In this document: positions 21,547 through 33,300 of the stretch, in pieces | How positions within the stretch are numbered: position 1 is the first letter of the stretch | How the letters are laid out: each line of letters begins with the position of its first letter | Assembly: GCA_037179335.1 (NCBI GenBank) | Contig: JAKZHN010000037.1 | Location: 124,001 to 188,000 of the forward strand | Source: Cyclaneusma minus | Lineage: Eukaryota; Ascomycota; Leotiomycetes; Marthamycetales; Marthamycetaceae | Direction: 5' to 3' | Length of the DNA: 64,000 bases | Translations under genes and position numbers: made by a program | Notes under the pieces: model-generated | The model's database searches: none | What the model saw: only the letters and a program-made list of their open reading frames with translations | Told to the model about the DNA's origin: nothing

Positions 21547-21723
21547 GGAAGGTTGGGAGATCCAAGCTTGTAGAGCGCAGTTTCGAGCTCATCGACTGGA
21601 TGAGGTCGTATGTTGGTGTGCTCTTTGTCAAGTCTCCTCTGAAGCATTGCGCATCTTGGTGGAATGTCCAAGCCCTCGGCTATCCACCAGCAAGTGTTCA
21701 TTTCAGCTTCCAAATTCCATCTC

Positions 21724-22605
21724 TCAGGTTTTCTTTCTGAGGCCGCCAGACTTCTTGTATGAAACCTCCTTCCAAGGTCCTCCGTCATCATTTTTCTCAT
21801 CCAGGACGGAAGCTCCAAGGCGCAATACCCCTCCTTGTCCATTCCCGGGATGATCGTCGTCAATCATCGAACCTTCACTGGCGTCGCCGTCGGTATCTTC
21901 CTCGACGACGTCTCCTATCCGAGCGTTTTTGTCGGAGCATGCCGGCCTGATAATCTCGAAGATATTCTTGCCTGTCGCAAGCTTAGCCAAGTCCAGTTTG
22001 ACATCAGTCTCCTTGGGCTTGATCCTGGTGCTCTTGTCTGCCTTTTGGAGCTCGGCCAGCAGCATCTTCATCGGTTCTTTGTCGACAACATATCGACCCT
22101 CGGCCGTGTAGGCGCGCCATTGCTTGCACACGCGCCAGGGGATATGCCAGCGCTCCAAGGTGACGTAGCTGTTTTTCGGCATGGTCAGACTTGGGTCGGT
22201 GTAGTAAAGCACGCGGGTGCTGTCTACCCATAGTAGGGTGTTCTTGTTGAGAAGCTCGAGATACTTGTGGTGCTCATGCGGCTTTCTGGCTTCGGACAGG
22301 TGAGGATCGTGGAATGACCTTGCCTGAAGTATTAGGTTAGTACAGACTGGTAGGCATGGCTCGGGAAAGGGGAAGAGAGAGCATAGGTTGATACATACCA
22401 CCACAATGTCTATTTGTCCATCATCTGCTGGCTCTCCTAGGCAGATGACTGGATGTCCAAAAGCCTTTGAAGGATAGTTGGGCGTATTTGCCAGAGCAAC
22501 TTTCCGAATTTCCTCTTTTGCTTCTTTTGGGAGAAGGATGATTTGGCCGACCACTAGGACACCGTTGAGATCCAATTTATATTCTGGCTCTTTGGTGGTC
22601 GACAT
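21724..22605 (-). CDS. P-family paralogue P1 (complete, 268 aa)
   Basis: Exon 1 is 22605-22399 and exon 2 is 22323-21724. The 75-bp intron (GTATGT...TTCAG) is a multiple of three and has no in-frame stop, so an unspliced mRNA would still be translated as a 293-residue form. Exon 1 carries VVGQIILLP (residues 18-26), AFGHPVICLGEP (48-59) and DDGQIDIVV (61-69). Exon 2 opens ARSFHDP and has HHKYLELLN (about 87-95), STRVLYYTDP, NSYVTLERWHIPWRVCKQW (about 120-138), then an acidic and Gly-rich tail ending WKEVSYKKSGGLRKK. No known domain is recognised; no signal peptide or membrane segment. It is the leftmost copy of the array and one of four with an undamaged frame. Confidence 0.85.
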   Translation of the reverse strand: MSTTKEPEYKLDLNGVLVVGQIILLPKEAKEEIRKVALANTPNYPSKAFGHPVICLGEPADDGQIDIVVVCINLCSLFPFPEPCLPVCTNLILQARSFHDPHLSEARKPHEHHKYLELLNKNTLLWVDSTRVLYYTDPSLTMPKNSYVTLERWHIPWRVCKQWRAYTAEGRYVVDKEPMKMLLAELQKADKSTRIKPKETDVKLDLAKLATGKNIFEIIRPACSDKNARIGDVVEEDTDGDASEGSMIDDDHPGNGQGGVLRLGASVLDEKNDDGGPWKEVSYKKSGGLRKKT

Positions 22606-24079
22606 TTCGATGATTGGTATAGTAAATTGGTGTTTCGGGGATCGCAGGTCGCAAGAGTGGAGAACTTCTTGGGTATATGAGAGCAGATAGGATATTCGAA
22701 GAATTGGCTTCGAAGAATGGAGTATATCGAAAGTTGGGTGCTGCTTGGATGTTGTAAAGCAGATAATGTAATATCGGAGTGTCGATATCGCGAAGTCGGA
22801 AATCGCAGAAGCTGAAGGTGCCGATGTTTTCTGGTGGTTGCGGGTGGTTGATCGGACCTTCGTGGTTGTTGTTAATTGTTGGAGAGAAGAGAGGAAGCTG
22901 TTGTGTGAGATGCTATTTGAGCTGATGGGGTGGGCTGTAGCGAGCGAAAAGGTAGCGAGCGAAGCATTCGCTAAAGCTTAAAGACAAGAATCCTGATTCA
23001 CTGTATATGTCTAGAGGGTCACCGAATGCTCGGATAATAATGCCAAGGCATCGACTGGCTCCCACTAGCTCCCAGCTAGCGGAGCTTCAGAGGCTGCTAT
23101 TGACTACGGACCGTTTACGGGTCGCAAGCCCCTGATACGGCTGGTTTGCAGCGGTAGAGATTAGCTATTGGCTACTAATCTCATAGTTTCCTAATGGGTG
23201 GTTTATATGATACCTGCAGGACTTAAAAATTAAAATAATGATAGCTTAAATTGCGTAAGCGGTGTGAAATTCTGCGTATTTCCTGTGCGGTTTTGCTTAA
23301 TGACAGGATAACCAGGCCAAAACTCAGAATACCGGTCAAATCTTTCGTGTAGGTTGGATTTCTGGGAGACATATTGACGATATTTGGAAAAATTTGAGAG
23401 ATGTCTGAGTAGTGCAGGTCGTAAGAGCGAAAAGAACTTCGTTAGAGGTGGAAATAAGATGAAAATTTGGAGATTGAGGTCGCAGAGAATGGAGAACATA
23501 ATGGGTGTCCGTTGATGACCCAGAATCTTGTCATTAGAGTTCTCTACCAGTTGATGAGGAGAAGTTGTACCGTTTTTCGCACTTTTCATTACGCAAGCCC
23601 AGAACTTCAACTTCCTAGCCACTATCGGCTGATTTTCGATTCTGCTTGCAATAGTCCCCCCCCCCCCCCCCAAGGTGCTTCACGAATCACCCCTGGCACT
23701 TGCATAGCAGGATGCCAAGTCCGAGTCATTTATCAACCCCAATGTCCAATATCCTCCACGAAACTTCCATTGCCTGCTTACGCTTCCACGGTATCAGGTC
23801 CTGGATTTTCTTCTTTGTAGATGTATATTCCCGTAATAAAGAACTCGGTCGAGACATGCAAGGCTTTGGTGAGATATGGAGTTTTCTTTGAGCTGGGTAA
23901 AGGAATTCGTGCCGAGCGGCTGGAGGGTGGCGCCGGTGAAATGTCAAGCGCTTTCGGATATCAGCAGGGGGTTCCAAGTCTCAGGCGATGGCGTAGAGGG
24001 TTTAGTTTGGGAGATGCTGGTTAGTTGGGGAGATGCTGGTGTGCATTTGTGGTAATGGTGCGTGTATGCGTCAGGACAT
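22606..24079. other. P1 upstream region and spacer
   Basis: It contains a run of 16 C at 23656-23671. TTGCGTAA motifs in opposite orientation near 23255 and 23590 could be ends of a decayed short element, but this is weak. The minus frame at 23230-23673 begins in the C/G run and is not taken as a gene. Confidence 0.35.
23656..23671. repeat. Homopolymer C16
   Basis: Sixteen consecutive C. Length is likely unreliable in the assembly. Confidence 0.9.
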
Positions 24080-24686
24080 CCCTATCTTCTGTGTCCAATT
24101 TCTCAAAGGGATTTTCTTCATCCACGGGTCCAAAACGTCAGCAATCATCTAATAGACCCCTTTTCTCTTCCATAGATAGCGCCATGCTGGCTGGCGCAAT
24201 CATGATGCAGTCTCCCTCGTATATCGTAGTTCACTGCTTGCAAGCTACCCAGGGTATGTGGCATGTCTCGAGATATCCGTATGAATTTCTGCGCATTAGG
24301 AGGGTGAGCTTAGAAAACTGCAGAACCCGCGACAAGTCGCCGCTTTGCTCGCTCGAGACTTCCAAGAACATGCCGTTCGACCATGTTTCTCCGGCATCTA
24401 GTACCGTATCTGGGTTGAACATGACCTAGAGAGTAAGTTTAGCAGCGAGGTGGAGAAAAAAAAGGTTACATACGGTAACTTCGATCCGCCCATCGGCAGC
24501 GGGATCGCTCAAACAAATGACGGGGTGACTGAATGCCCTCGGACTGCAGTACGTGAGATCTCGGAGGATACCGACCCTCATTATCTCTTCGATTCTTTCT
24601 TTTGCATTCTTTGGCAGCAGGACAATTTGCCTAACGACCGGATGACCGTTGAGGTCTTGGAAAGAATTAGGATCGTTCCTGGACAT
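24080..24686 (-). pseudogene. P-family paralogue P2 (pseudogene)
   Basis: Exon 1 (24686-24474) is open: it has VVRQIVLLP (consensus VGQ changed to VRQ), AFSHPVICLSDP and DGRIEV. A short intron (GTATGT...CTCTAG, 48 bp) leads to exon 2 at 24425, which holds SRVLQF, RRNSYGYLETCHIPW and then stops right after CKQ (24228-24230). Beyond the stop the same frame continues with family sequence (MIAPASMALSMEE, a further stop, then ENPFEKLD), so the copy carries at least two nonsense changes. The intron is the shortest in the family. Confidence 0.75.
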
Positions 24687-25654
24687 GGTTGTGAATGATA
24701 GAAGTGGGGAGTGAAAGATAGCAAGACTTAGAGGTTGCTGGGATATTTCTCTGGTCAGAAGGGATGAGAGAACTTAGATTGGAAAGTCTAGCTCAGGAGG
24801 AGCTTATCTGCTTCGGGTAAACTAGCCCGTCAAACGTTCTTATTACATTCTAGCACAAAGAGCGGGAAGAGGCTTACTCCTGTATGCGATATAGCCGACA
24901 TGCTCGGAAATACAGTGTAAGTAGCAGGTTAAAGGCTAAGGTGAAGAGCAGGGAGAATGATGAAGGTTTAGTGCATCGTGCGCTATCGAGCAAGAGTTGA
25001 AGCTTCTTCATATCTGTTTTATCAGACTCTTCTAAGTCTACAAATCCCCGCTGGACTAGAAGATTATGAATTGGATTGCACATACATACAAGTAGCAAGA
25101 CATGATTCGGCATAGAGTCTCCAGACTAGCCGCCCCTTCTCAACGTGTGAGGGATCCCCGTGCCTGAAGAAGCCACGCCTAACCTCGGATTTTCCAGCTA
25201 ATAAGGACCTCCTTGACATACGAATATTCTTGAGTGTCGGCAAGACAGCTGCTGGACCACAAACTGTCCAGTGCCATGGAACGGCAATGACACATAAAGG
25301 CGGTAGGGCTACCTGGCGGTGGCAGGGCTGCATGACTGGTATGAACGGTCGAGGTCTTGATATTCCGTGTGTCGAAGACTCAACAGGCGAAATGTTTACT
25401 GTCAAGACTCACGAGAGCCCGCCAGTTCCTGGTCCGGTGAAAAGATGAGGGTGGTTTTGCGAGGTTGAGGTGTGGATAGAGGTGACAATTGCGAAATTCG
25501 AGCTGATGCGATGGCACGGTAAGCGGAAGGTGAGGTGCTGTAGTCGGTAGACATGGCCGCGGTCCATGAGCTTTGTACGGTCTTCAGTTGGCTATTGTTG
25601 CCGGCATTGATACAGTTTCTGACAGGGCCGTATTGCTATTCGACATCTCTTCCT
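24687..25654. other. Spacer between P2 and P3, no gene seen
   Basis: No frame with family similarity. Short frames on both strands only. Confidence 0.35.
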
Positions 25655-26626
25655 TCAGTCCTCGTCTCCGTTCCCCTCATCTCCATGTTTCCCGCCTCCC
25701 CCGTCCTCCTCTCCATTCATCAAAGCACCATGCACTTTAAACATGTTGGGGCTGGTCAAGACCTTTGAGTCTGTCATTCGGTTCGCGGCAGGGGTCTGCA
25801 ATTCGCTTGTGGTAGTGATCTCGGATTCAGTTGTGTTTCTGGTCTCGGATTCAGTTGTGTTTTTGGTCTCGGATTCAGTTGTATTTGTGGTCTGGGGTTC
25901 GGCTGTGGTCACGCTGGCGTTGTTTCGACGGGCACGCTTCTTTCTCTCCTTCTGGTTTTTGCCATCCCAAACCTGGAATCCATCTTTGTTGATTTGAGGG
26001 CGTACCAAACCCCGCTCCTGTTGTTGTGGTTCGGTTCCAAACTGTGCATCCTTCTCTCGTGCCATCGCTTTGGTAAGCTCTGTCCGCAGCAATGCCATGC
26101 TGTCGGTGTCCACAACCAAGCACCCTCCTTCAGTCATCACACGCCATTGCTTGCAAACTTTCCACGGGATATGGTAGCTGGCAAGGGTAATGTAGGAGTG
26201 CTTTTTCATCTCCCCCTCAGGATCAGAGAACCGCAACACCCGTGAAATATCTCGGCCTCGGGCGGTGTGTATGTTGAAGATCTCCATGTACTTGTCTTAC
26301 TCGTGAGCTTTTCTGGCATCAGTCACGGGCCTATCATAGAAAGAGGTCGCCTACAAGGTCAAGTTAGCGCTGGCTGCTTTGTACAGTGACGGGGAGAGGG
26401 AGAGTTCACGTACAACTACGACGTCGATCTGACCGTCTTTCTCGGGCTCACTCAGGCAGATCAGTGGATGTCCGAAGGCTTTCTGAGGGCAATAAGTGAG
26501 CTTGTCGAAAGTATGCGTGCGCTGGAGTTGAATGATTTCTTGCTCAGCCCATCTGGGAAGAAGCACGACCTGGCCCACGATGGGCGCTCCCTCCAAGTCG
26601 TACACGTAATCCGGATCCCGTGGGAT
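25655..26626 (-). pseudogene. P-family paralogue P3 (start lost, nonsense in exon 2)
   Basis: Exon 1 (26626-26414) matches the family throughout (DPDYVYDLEGAPIVGQVVLLP, AFGHPLICLSEP, DGQIDVVV), but the expected ATG is ATC (26624-26626). The donor is GTACGT. Exon 2 starts at 26350 (ATSFYDRPV) and has a TAA at 26297-26299 inside the KAHE.DKYMEIFN block. After it the frame is open for 210 codons: SRVLRF, MKKHSYITLASYHIPWKVCKQW, NKDGFQVWDGK, then a Thr/Glu-rich repeat. The long undamaged downstream frame suggests recent inactivation, or expression from another start. Confidence 0.75.
25811..25909 (-). repeat. 30-bp coding minisatellite in P3 exon 2
   Basis: About three to four tandem copies of a 30-bp unit encode NTTESET(K/R) repeats on the minus strand. 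Copy changes are in whole codons, so the frame is preserved. Confidence 0.8.
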
Positions 26627-27177
26627 TGCGGTGCGTAGTATGAGCTACGTGTTGTTGACAGAGCTACTGCGACAAGCAATCCGAGCAACTTATTGTTGGA
26701 TGAGCCGCACTTGAGTGCGAGTTAAAAACGGGGACTGCTTGGAAGTAAGGGAAAACAAGCGACTCGAAGCCGACTGCGGTGACGGGTAGGTGTTAGCGCG
26801 CGGGAACCCTTGGCGCCTTCTCCAGAATCAAAATAAAAACCGGGGATTGACCGTCGTTTGTATTCGACATTCTGGCGGGTTCTCGGGCAACCACCACAGG
26901 AAATAGCTGATCGGTTCGGCGGTCAATAGGGAAACTAGATGATCACTACCCAGCTTCCAATCCTCCTACGACCACTTCTGGTTTACGTGTTGCGAAGTAA
27001 CATGAATGTATGATGTATGATGCGCAAGACAGCACGCGATGATATTCCGAAAAATTCCCCCAATGGCCTTTCCCCACGTATAGGTGCCTCGGCATCGAGA
27101 GCTGTCTCCAATACCCAGAGCTACTCCTTATATCAAAGAGTTTCCTCTCACAGTGAATAGAGTCATAGGCCACGAAC
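26627..27177. other. Spacer where exon 2 of P4 should lie
   Basis: No exon-2 sequence of the P family was found downstream of the P4 exon 1. Short unrelated frames only. Confidence 0.4.
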
Positions 27178-27393
27178 AACCACTATATCGATTTGGCCAT
27201 CAATTTTGGGCTCGCTGAGACAAATGACAGGATTTCCAAACGCATTTGGATGACAGCGCACCTCGCCGAGTGCGGTGGTCCGCCGGAGCTCCTCGATTTC
27301 TTGCGGGGCCCATTTGGGCAGCAGAATGACTTGTCCCACGACGGGTACCCCATTCAGATAGTAGACGTATTCTGGGTCACGCAGAGGAGGCAT
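27178..27393 (-). pseudogene. P-family paralogue P4 (exon 1 only)
   Basis: A perfectly open 72-codon exon 1 from ATG at 27393: PVVGQVILLP, NAFGNPVICLSEP (the usual H is N) and DGQIDIVV, ending at a GTTCGT donor. After the donor position the family similarity stops: neither the (A/V)TSF start nor the PW.V.K.W block is found downstream. It is either the product of a partial duplication or a copy that lost exon 2. Confidence 0.75.
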
Positions 27394-29543
27394 GTCGCTA
27401 GCCAGTCGGTGCTGTGTCGCACTGAGAGAGATGGGATCGAATACGAGTGGAAGATACGACTTGCTTGAGGGTTGAGGGCAAAGCAGGAATTCGAGGTGCA
27501 GCCAGATAGACAGTAATGGCGAGCGGGAGGCTTTAGCGAGCGGGAAAGCTGACAGAACTTTGGGAAATCAAAAAAAAAAACTTACAATTGGGTGTTGAGT
27601 TATATGTGATGATTTTCCGGGTTTTCAAATAACGTGCAATATGATCCGTGCTTTCTCAATTTCAAGCTAATGGACTTGCTACGTTTACACTAGCCTGCAT
27701 ATGCCGACGGAGCTAGGTGTTGTTAAAGCTCTCACATATAAAACACAAAACTACCCCAAACAATACGCAGCTTATCTCATTCTCTCTAGCACGTCCTTGG
27801 AATTTCATACAACTCCAACTTGAACAACCTGGCAATGGATACTCTCTTTGGGACTGAGAGCTACTGCGTTTGTTGACGAAGGTTGTGGATATTTAGAAGG
27901 TCTAGTTGGTGGAGGGAATAGGTGAAAACAGACTTGCCGCACCAGAGCATCCAGCTGACTGGTGACTTAGGCCTGGTAAGCAGCGCTTGCAAGAAGCACC
28001 TGCGCTCCGCGGCTGAAGTCTGTTTAGGGGATGTACTAATCTCATGGAACTTGAGGTTGAGGGTCATGCCGCGCTGGGTCTTGCTGCCGTTGCCCTCGTG
28101 GATCCGGAAGGACTGGTTGGCGGGTGCCATCTTGGCTTTCTTGGCTGTTGGAGGTGAGAGGCTAGTCTTGCGAGGTGGGACAGGAGTATTCGTGATGTCG
28201 TCGAGTGCAGTGTGGTGATCCCTGTAGAGTGTAGCCACGACCGACAGCATACACTAGTCCCAAGTCTGGGATCCGTAATCAGAGAACAGACAGGGAGACG
28301 AAGACTGAACACAGTCCCGGGATGCATTCATGATCTCGAGATGGAAGCAGAGAAACGGCAAGGAATAGCCTGTATGCTAGAGCCACGGAGGATTATTATG
28401 AATGCCACCAAACATGACAGGTAGCAGGTAGAGATGTTTCCAACAAGAGTAGACCAGACAGCAGTCGGACACGGTACTCGAAGGTGGCAAAATTGTGGAT
28501 ACCGGATGGTGGAAGAGACGAGAGCGCTACCCAGCTACGAGACGATTGGAGCAATCCAGCTTCCTCATCCATTGTTCATCCAAGGGTACCGTCCTCTTGC
28601 GACCTCGCCGCCCAAGCTTTCCACATCTTTTTCCATCGTCATCTTCGTGATCCCCATCGTTAGAAGCAGCCAAGAACCAGAAAGGATTCAGCGTAGCTGA
28701 TATTTGTGAGAATGTCTCTTCAACTACATTTGACGTTTGTGAAGCAGCGGCGTTTTTGCAAGACATCAGCTGGAATTTTCCTCATCCTCGGCGACAAACT
28801 ACCTTTTGCGCAATCCCGTACATTTTTCTACTACGTGCTTTTTTGTGTGATCCACCGACGACAGCACGCAGTACTAACAACGGTACAGGAAATCCCCCAC
28901 CGGATACGTAGATAGTTATAGTCATAATTCACTCCAGGGATGCCTTGTATTATCTGTAGTCATACGCGCTTCTCCTGCGAGTGTATACCCGGCTGGCGTG
29001 TCTGCCTCATGATTATGATATTACGGTTGAACATTCTAGATCTTGTGGTCGTCCGAAAAGTAGCAAGAACTACAAGAAAGGCAAGGAGCGGAAACCCTAG
29101 CTGCACATGAATTGCCCAGGGGACGTAAGAGGTGGGTATCATTTGCATTGGATTAGCATCAAAGATATGCGTCTCAATTCATTGCCCATCAGAGAATGTC
29201 TGCCGCATTGCCGAATCTCCCCAAACCCAAAAAGTCCTCTAATTCATGTGGCCCAAGGCCAACCATATGTCTGAAGGCCAACCATATGTCTGATGACTCC
29301 TTTGAATCAATTCACCGCTAGCCCCTCAACTCCTCCTCGCTCCCCAGAAACGGTGTTAGAGGAGATGTTCCTTGCGTAGCTTAGGTACTGAAGAATAGCC
29401 TCTCAACATAGACGACCGGCCAATGAACAGTACCGCGGCAGAAAAGCATCACCGAAGGTGAAATCAGCTGACACAGCCTCTCCCCTCACAGGAGCCGTCA
29501 GTTGATAGACGTTGCGAGAAGAGGCTGGCGGAGGAGCTGACGA
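27394..29543. other. Spacer between P4 and P5
   Basis: A 129-codon minus frame (28250-27861) contains a Pro/Lys stretch (TPVPPRKTSLSPPTAKKAK) but no known domain. A minus frame near 28527-28766 includes NPFWFLAASNDGDHEDDDG, vaguely like the NPFEVL region of P6/P8 tails. Neither is firm. GGCCAACCATATGTCTGA is tandemly doubled at about 29250-29290. Confidence 0.3.
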
Positions 29544-30330
29544 CTAGGTTTCGCCAATAGCGTCCTCTTCGGGGGCGGACATAGGTTCGAAATGGTTCGG
29601 ACTAGCCACAGCGGCTGGGGAACTTCCATCTTCGGGGGATTTCGCTACCTTCTTTGGCTTCACCCACCCCTCGCTATCCTCGCTATCCACGCGCCTTATG
29701 GACGGACAAGTGTTCTCGCGGTCACCGTATCGACCTTTCTCAGGCTCCTGTACCTTATCAAGTGCGGCGAGCAACATTTCCATCCCGTCTGGAGTTATCA
29801 CCATACGTGAATCCTGAGTTCGGGGGACATGCCACTGCTTGAGTACACTCCAGGGCAGGGTAAGGTTTTTCTCAAGTGTGATATACGAGAATTTCCTCAT
29901 CTCGAGCTCGGGATCGGTGAAGCGTAGGATCTTGGGTGAATCGCGATCGCAGGCTGGGGTGTACTGATGAAGGATCTCCATGTAATTTCCTCGCTCCTTG
30001 GCTTTCCGAGCAATGTAGACAGGCCGATCATTGAAGCTCGTAACCTAGGAAATATTGTTAGCGCTGGAACGGGTGAATGCAGCCTTGGGCTGTGAAAGAT
30101 TTGGAGAGAGGAGAGACACGTACCACCACGATCTTGATGCGACCATCCGGGAAAGGCTCGCTGCACACCACAATTGGGTGACTGAAGGCGGTGTCCGGGA
30201 TGAAACACAACTCCGTCAATTGCCACGTCAGGGCGATGATTTCTTCTCGGGCCGTTTCAGGGAGGAAGCAGACTTGGCCGATGACGGGAGAACCCTCGAG
30301 GTCGTAAAGGTAGGCCGGTTTGATCGGCAT
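29544..30330 (-). CDS. P-family paralogue P5 (complete, 235 aa)
   Basis: Exon 1 is 30330-30124 and exon 2 is 30044-29544, with a 79-bp intron (GTACGT, CTAACA branch, CCTAG). Motifs in order: PVIGQVCFLP (residues 15-24), AFSHPIVVCSEP (48-59), PDGRIKIVV (61-69); then VTSFNDRPVY at the exon join, GNYMEILHQYT (about 89-98), KILRFTDPE, RKFSYITLEKN (about 120-130), LPWSVLKQW (about 132-140) with two extra residues before LPW. The C-terminal 95 residues are acidic with SEGWVKPKK in the place of the DGW motif. No stop or frame damage is seen. No known domain is recognised. Confidence 0.85.
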
Positions 30331-33300
30331 TGTGGAGCTTGGGTACTAGATGGTCTTTGAGTGTCTTGGAGGGTGTATCCTTAGCCGAATTGCAGGGGCG
30401 TTGTGGAGGATGTTTAGCCAGAGACGGGAGATAGCTATGGCGCAGAATGTTGTTCGGTTCTAGGGACCAGGTAGGTGTTTGATGATGTCGAAGCACGAAG
30501 AGCGCGCGCGTGGCTTTCGAGTTGATGGGTGAGATGGAGGATGTGGAAGAAGTGGAGCCAGATTTGTAGTCTTTTAAATCAGCATGGGCGCGCCAGGCTT
30601 CGCATATCTCGCTTGAATCCGAGGCGAAGACGTCAATACTTGCAGCGGAGCAATAATAGGGAGAGCAAGTAAAGTTAAAGGCGGCCGAGCAAATGCTGCA
30701 GCTGAAGCCACTAGCCACTCCACGAAATGGCCTAATGTTGATTTAACAACATTTCTTGGTTTTATTTGAGTACAGTGGTGCTTTTGCGAGCGTATTCGCG
30801 GCTCTGGAAAGACGATTCAGGCGAAAACATACACAATGACGGGGAGTAATATAGTATAGCAGTTACCCACATGATTTGGAGTACTTTTCTCAGATTATTG
30901 GTTATGTTACGAAGTCATCTCCTCGCTTTACAGGAGCACTATTAACGTCAAACCACCAGGTTACTTTGCTCGTGATTCGCCTCTCGTCCCTGGAATAAAC
31001 TCAAGTCGACGCCAAGATCTTCCAGAGAGCTTTCCATTAGGGAACACTACATCTGTCATGCTTCTTCCTTATCGAGATTTGTCGGGCAGACCGAGCGACG
31101 GAGGCAGCAAGCCTGATGTGGCCTTTCCATTCAGTAATACACAGATGTCATTGATCATTCGGTCGGAAGGAATAATATCGTTGAACAACTAGCATGACTG
31201 AAAAATTACCGAACGGAAGAAGTACTGGAAAGGAAGCGATTTGAGCGGAAGGTATTGATGAATGTATGGCATTGCTGAAAGAAAGGACGTGCTGGGCGGA
31301 GACCTAATGACGGCTTGGGGGATCGACTGCTTGACGGGGTTTTCGTCCCGGTCAGAGAAAGCCGTTGGTCGCGTGATTGTGAATTGCGGCGTTCCTAAAA
31401 TGAACAACGAAATATAGCTTCCACAAGAAATCTTCGAAAGACATTGTCTGGCTTGGCGGTAGGCTACTTCAGCGGTGTCGATGAGCAAATGGAATTTGCA
31501 GGGTTGATGACCCGAGGAGAAGCCCTTTCAACCGCACCGAGAAGAGCCTCTTATTCCAAATTCTTGTGGGTTCAGCATCATTTCGACGGTCATTTGTGGT
31601 GGCCCGATCTGCTCATCCAGCAGCTGTCAATTCATCTGGATGTTCGGGGCAATCCTCTGTCGAGTTTCGGGGCCATCCTGGGCGAACCGCCGAGTGCTTC
31701 GACGACGCGTTTTGGGAATCGCTGTCGCCAAGCTGCGTATCTGGATCACTCTCCTTGGTATACTCCCCAGTGTCCTCCTTGGCATTCTTCTCGTCGACCA
31801 GAACACGTTAGAGGGGCATCCGAAATTGGTAACAGAATCGCCAGTATTGGCCTGCGAAAGAAGACACGGCTATGAACAGCATCGTGGTATGATCTGGAAA
31901 CCCTGGCCAAGAACCGACAGACGGAATTCTATATGAAAGCAGAATCGCGGAAGGAGGCGCACCGGATAACTTTGAGCCTGAGATCAGACTTAGGAGCGGC
32001 AGCGAAATCGAGAACGTGATGTCTGGTATGTCGGAGTTGGAGAAGACGATTCAGTGAAACAGTGTGTCTTGCGCATGCTTGAAAGTAGCTCATCGCCCTG
32101 GCATTGAAGCCTGAGGTCTAGTTTTCCTCCGATATAGTGCATGTATCCGCGAGAATATGGCAATGGTGGGAAAGGCCATGAACACTCAGATTCACTGTCG
32201 GTCTGTACTGGTCTTCTTCCGGCGATTCAAGCGCTTCGATTCGAAGCCTGCCATCCAGTCCCCTCTTCGGCATTCTGGACGTAGGTGGAGGCGCGTTCGG
32301 CATTCTGCGGGATTTGAAGAACCAGTTTCGGATGGAGGCGAGGTTGATGTGTGTGAGGAGCTGAAGGATGTTGTCCGAGAGGCAATGTGGAGCGACTCGG
32401 CGGAAATGTGCAAAAGGATCACCATGATGACAACAAAGGAGGCAGGTGTATTGAGATTAGAGACAGGAGACTCAAGAAGACGCCGAGAAGTGTGTCCGAA
32501 GTCCAAGGAGACATCTTCCTCTTCAAGCGCGGCCAAAGCTGGAAAGCTAGAAAGCAAGTTGTGCTTTTGTTACATCTGTGTCTCCAGTCAGTCGAAGGTA
32601 TTGAGAACCGGGGCGCTCCTTGTTCTTGGGACACTTCTTGATTGATCAGCCCTGAGTTCCGTTCACTGACTTTGGGCTCCTCCAAGATATATCCCGTCGC
32701 GTTCTGGGTGGAGTCGTCTTCCTTGACCAGCACAGTTTGGAAGCACACAAGTTTGTGCTCTCGAAAACCGAGGGATAATCAGATTGTATTGAGACACTGG
32801 TATACACAAGTGCGAGGAATCAAACACTGCGACCCGGATCCTCCTAGCTTTCCTCCTTATGCTCATGCCAATCTTCCGCAATCTGATAGTAGGTTGCTTC
32901 ATTGTTTGTTCCTTGCCATGTCGAGGAAATCGACAATCATCCGGGAAATCAGAAGCTGTTAAATTGACGGCATGTGGGAGCTGAGAAGTCGGAAGTCGGG
33001 ACCATCGGATCGGGCGAGGGACTTGGGAACAGAAAGGCAAGAATACAGATAGCCCCTCTGGGAATTTTTGGCTTGTGGCTTCACCAGGCTCTGGACATCC
33101 GTCGTTCCTGCCCCCTTGTACTGCACGCATCTGTGGTCCTAAACGCCTTCCGAGGTCCGGATGTGATGGATTCGGGAGCCTTCGATGGCTGTTTCGGAAT
33201 CGCCGAGCCCAGGAATCATTTCCTTCGCGTTAGGGGGCTCCCCTACAGCAGAAGGCTGCACTGGTAAACGTATGGCGTGGTATGAGAGAGGAGTAGAATT

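Noticed and set aside
23230..23673. 147-codon minus frame
   Set aside because: It starts in the C16 homopolymer and has no homology; a decayed repeat is as likely.
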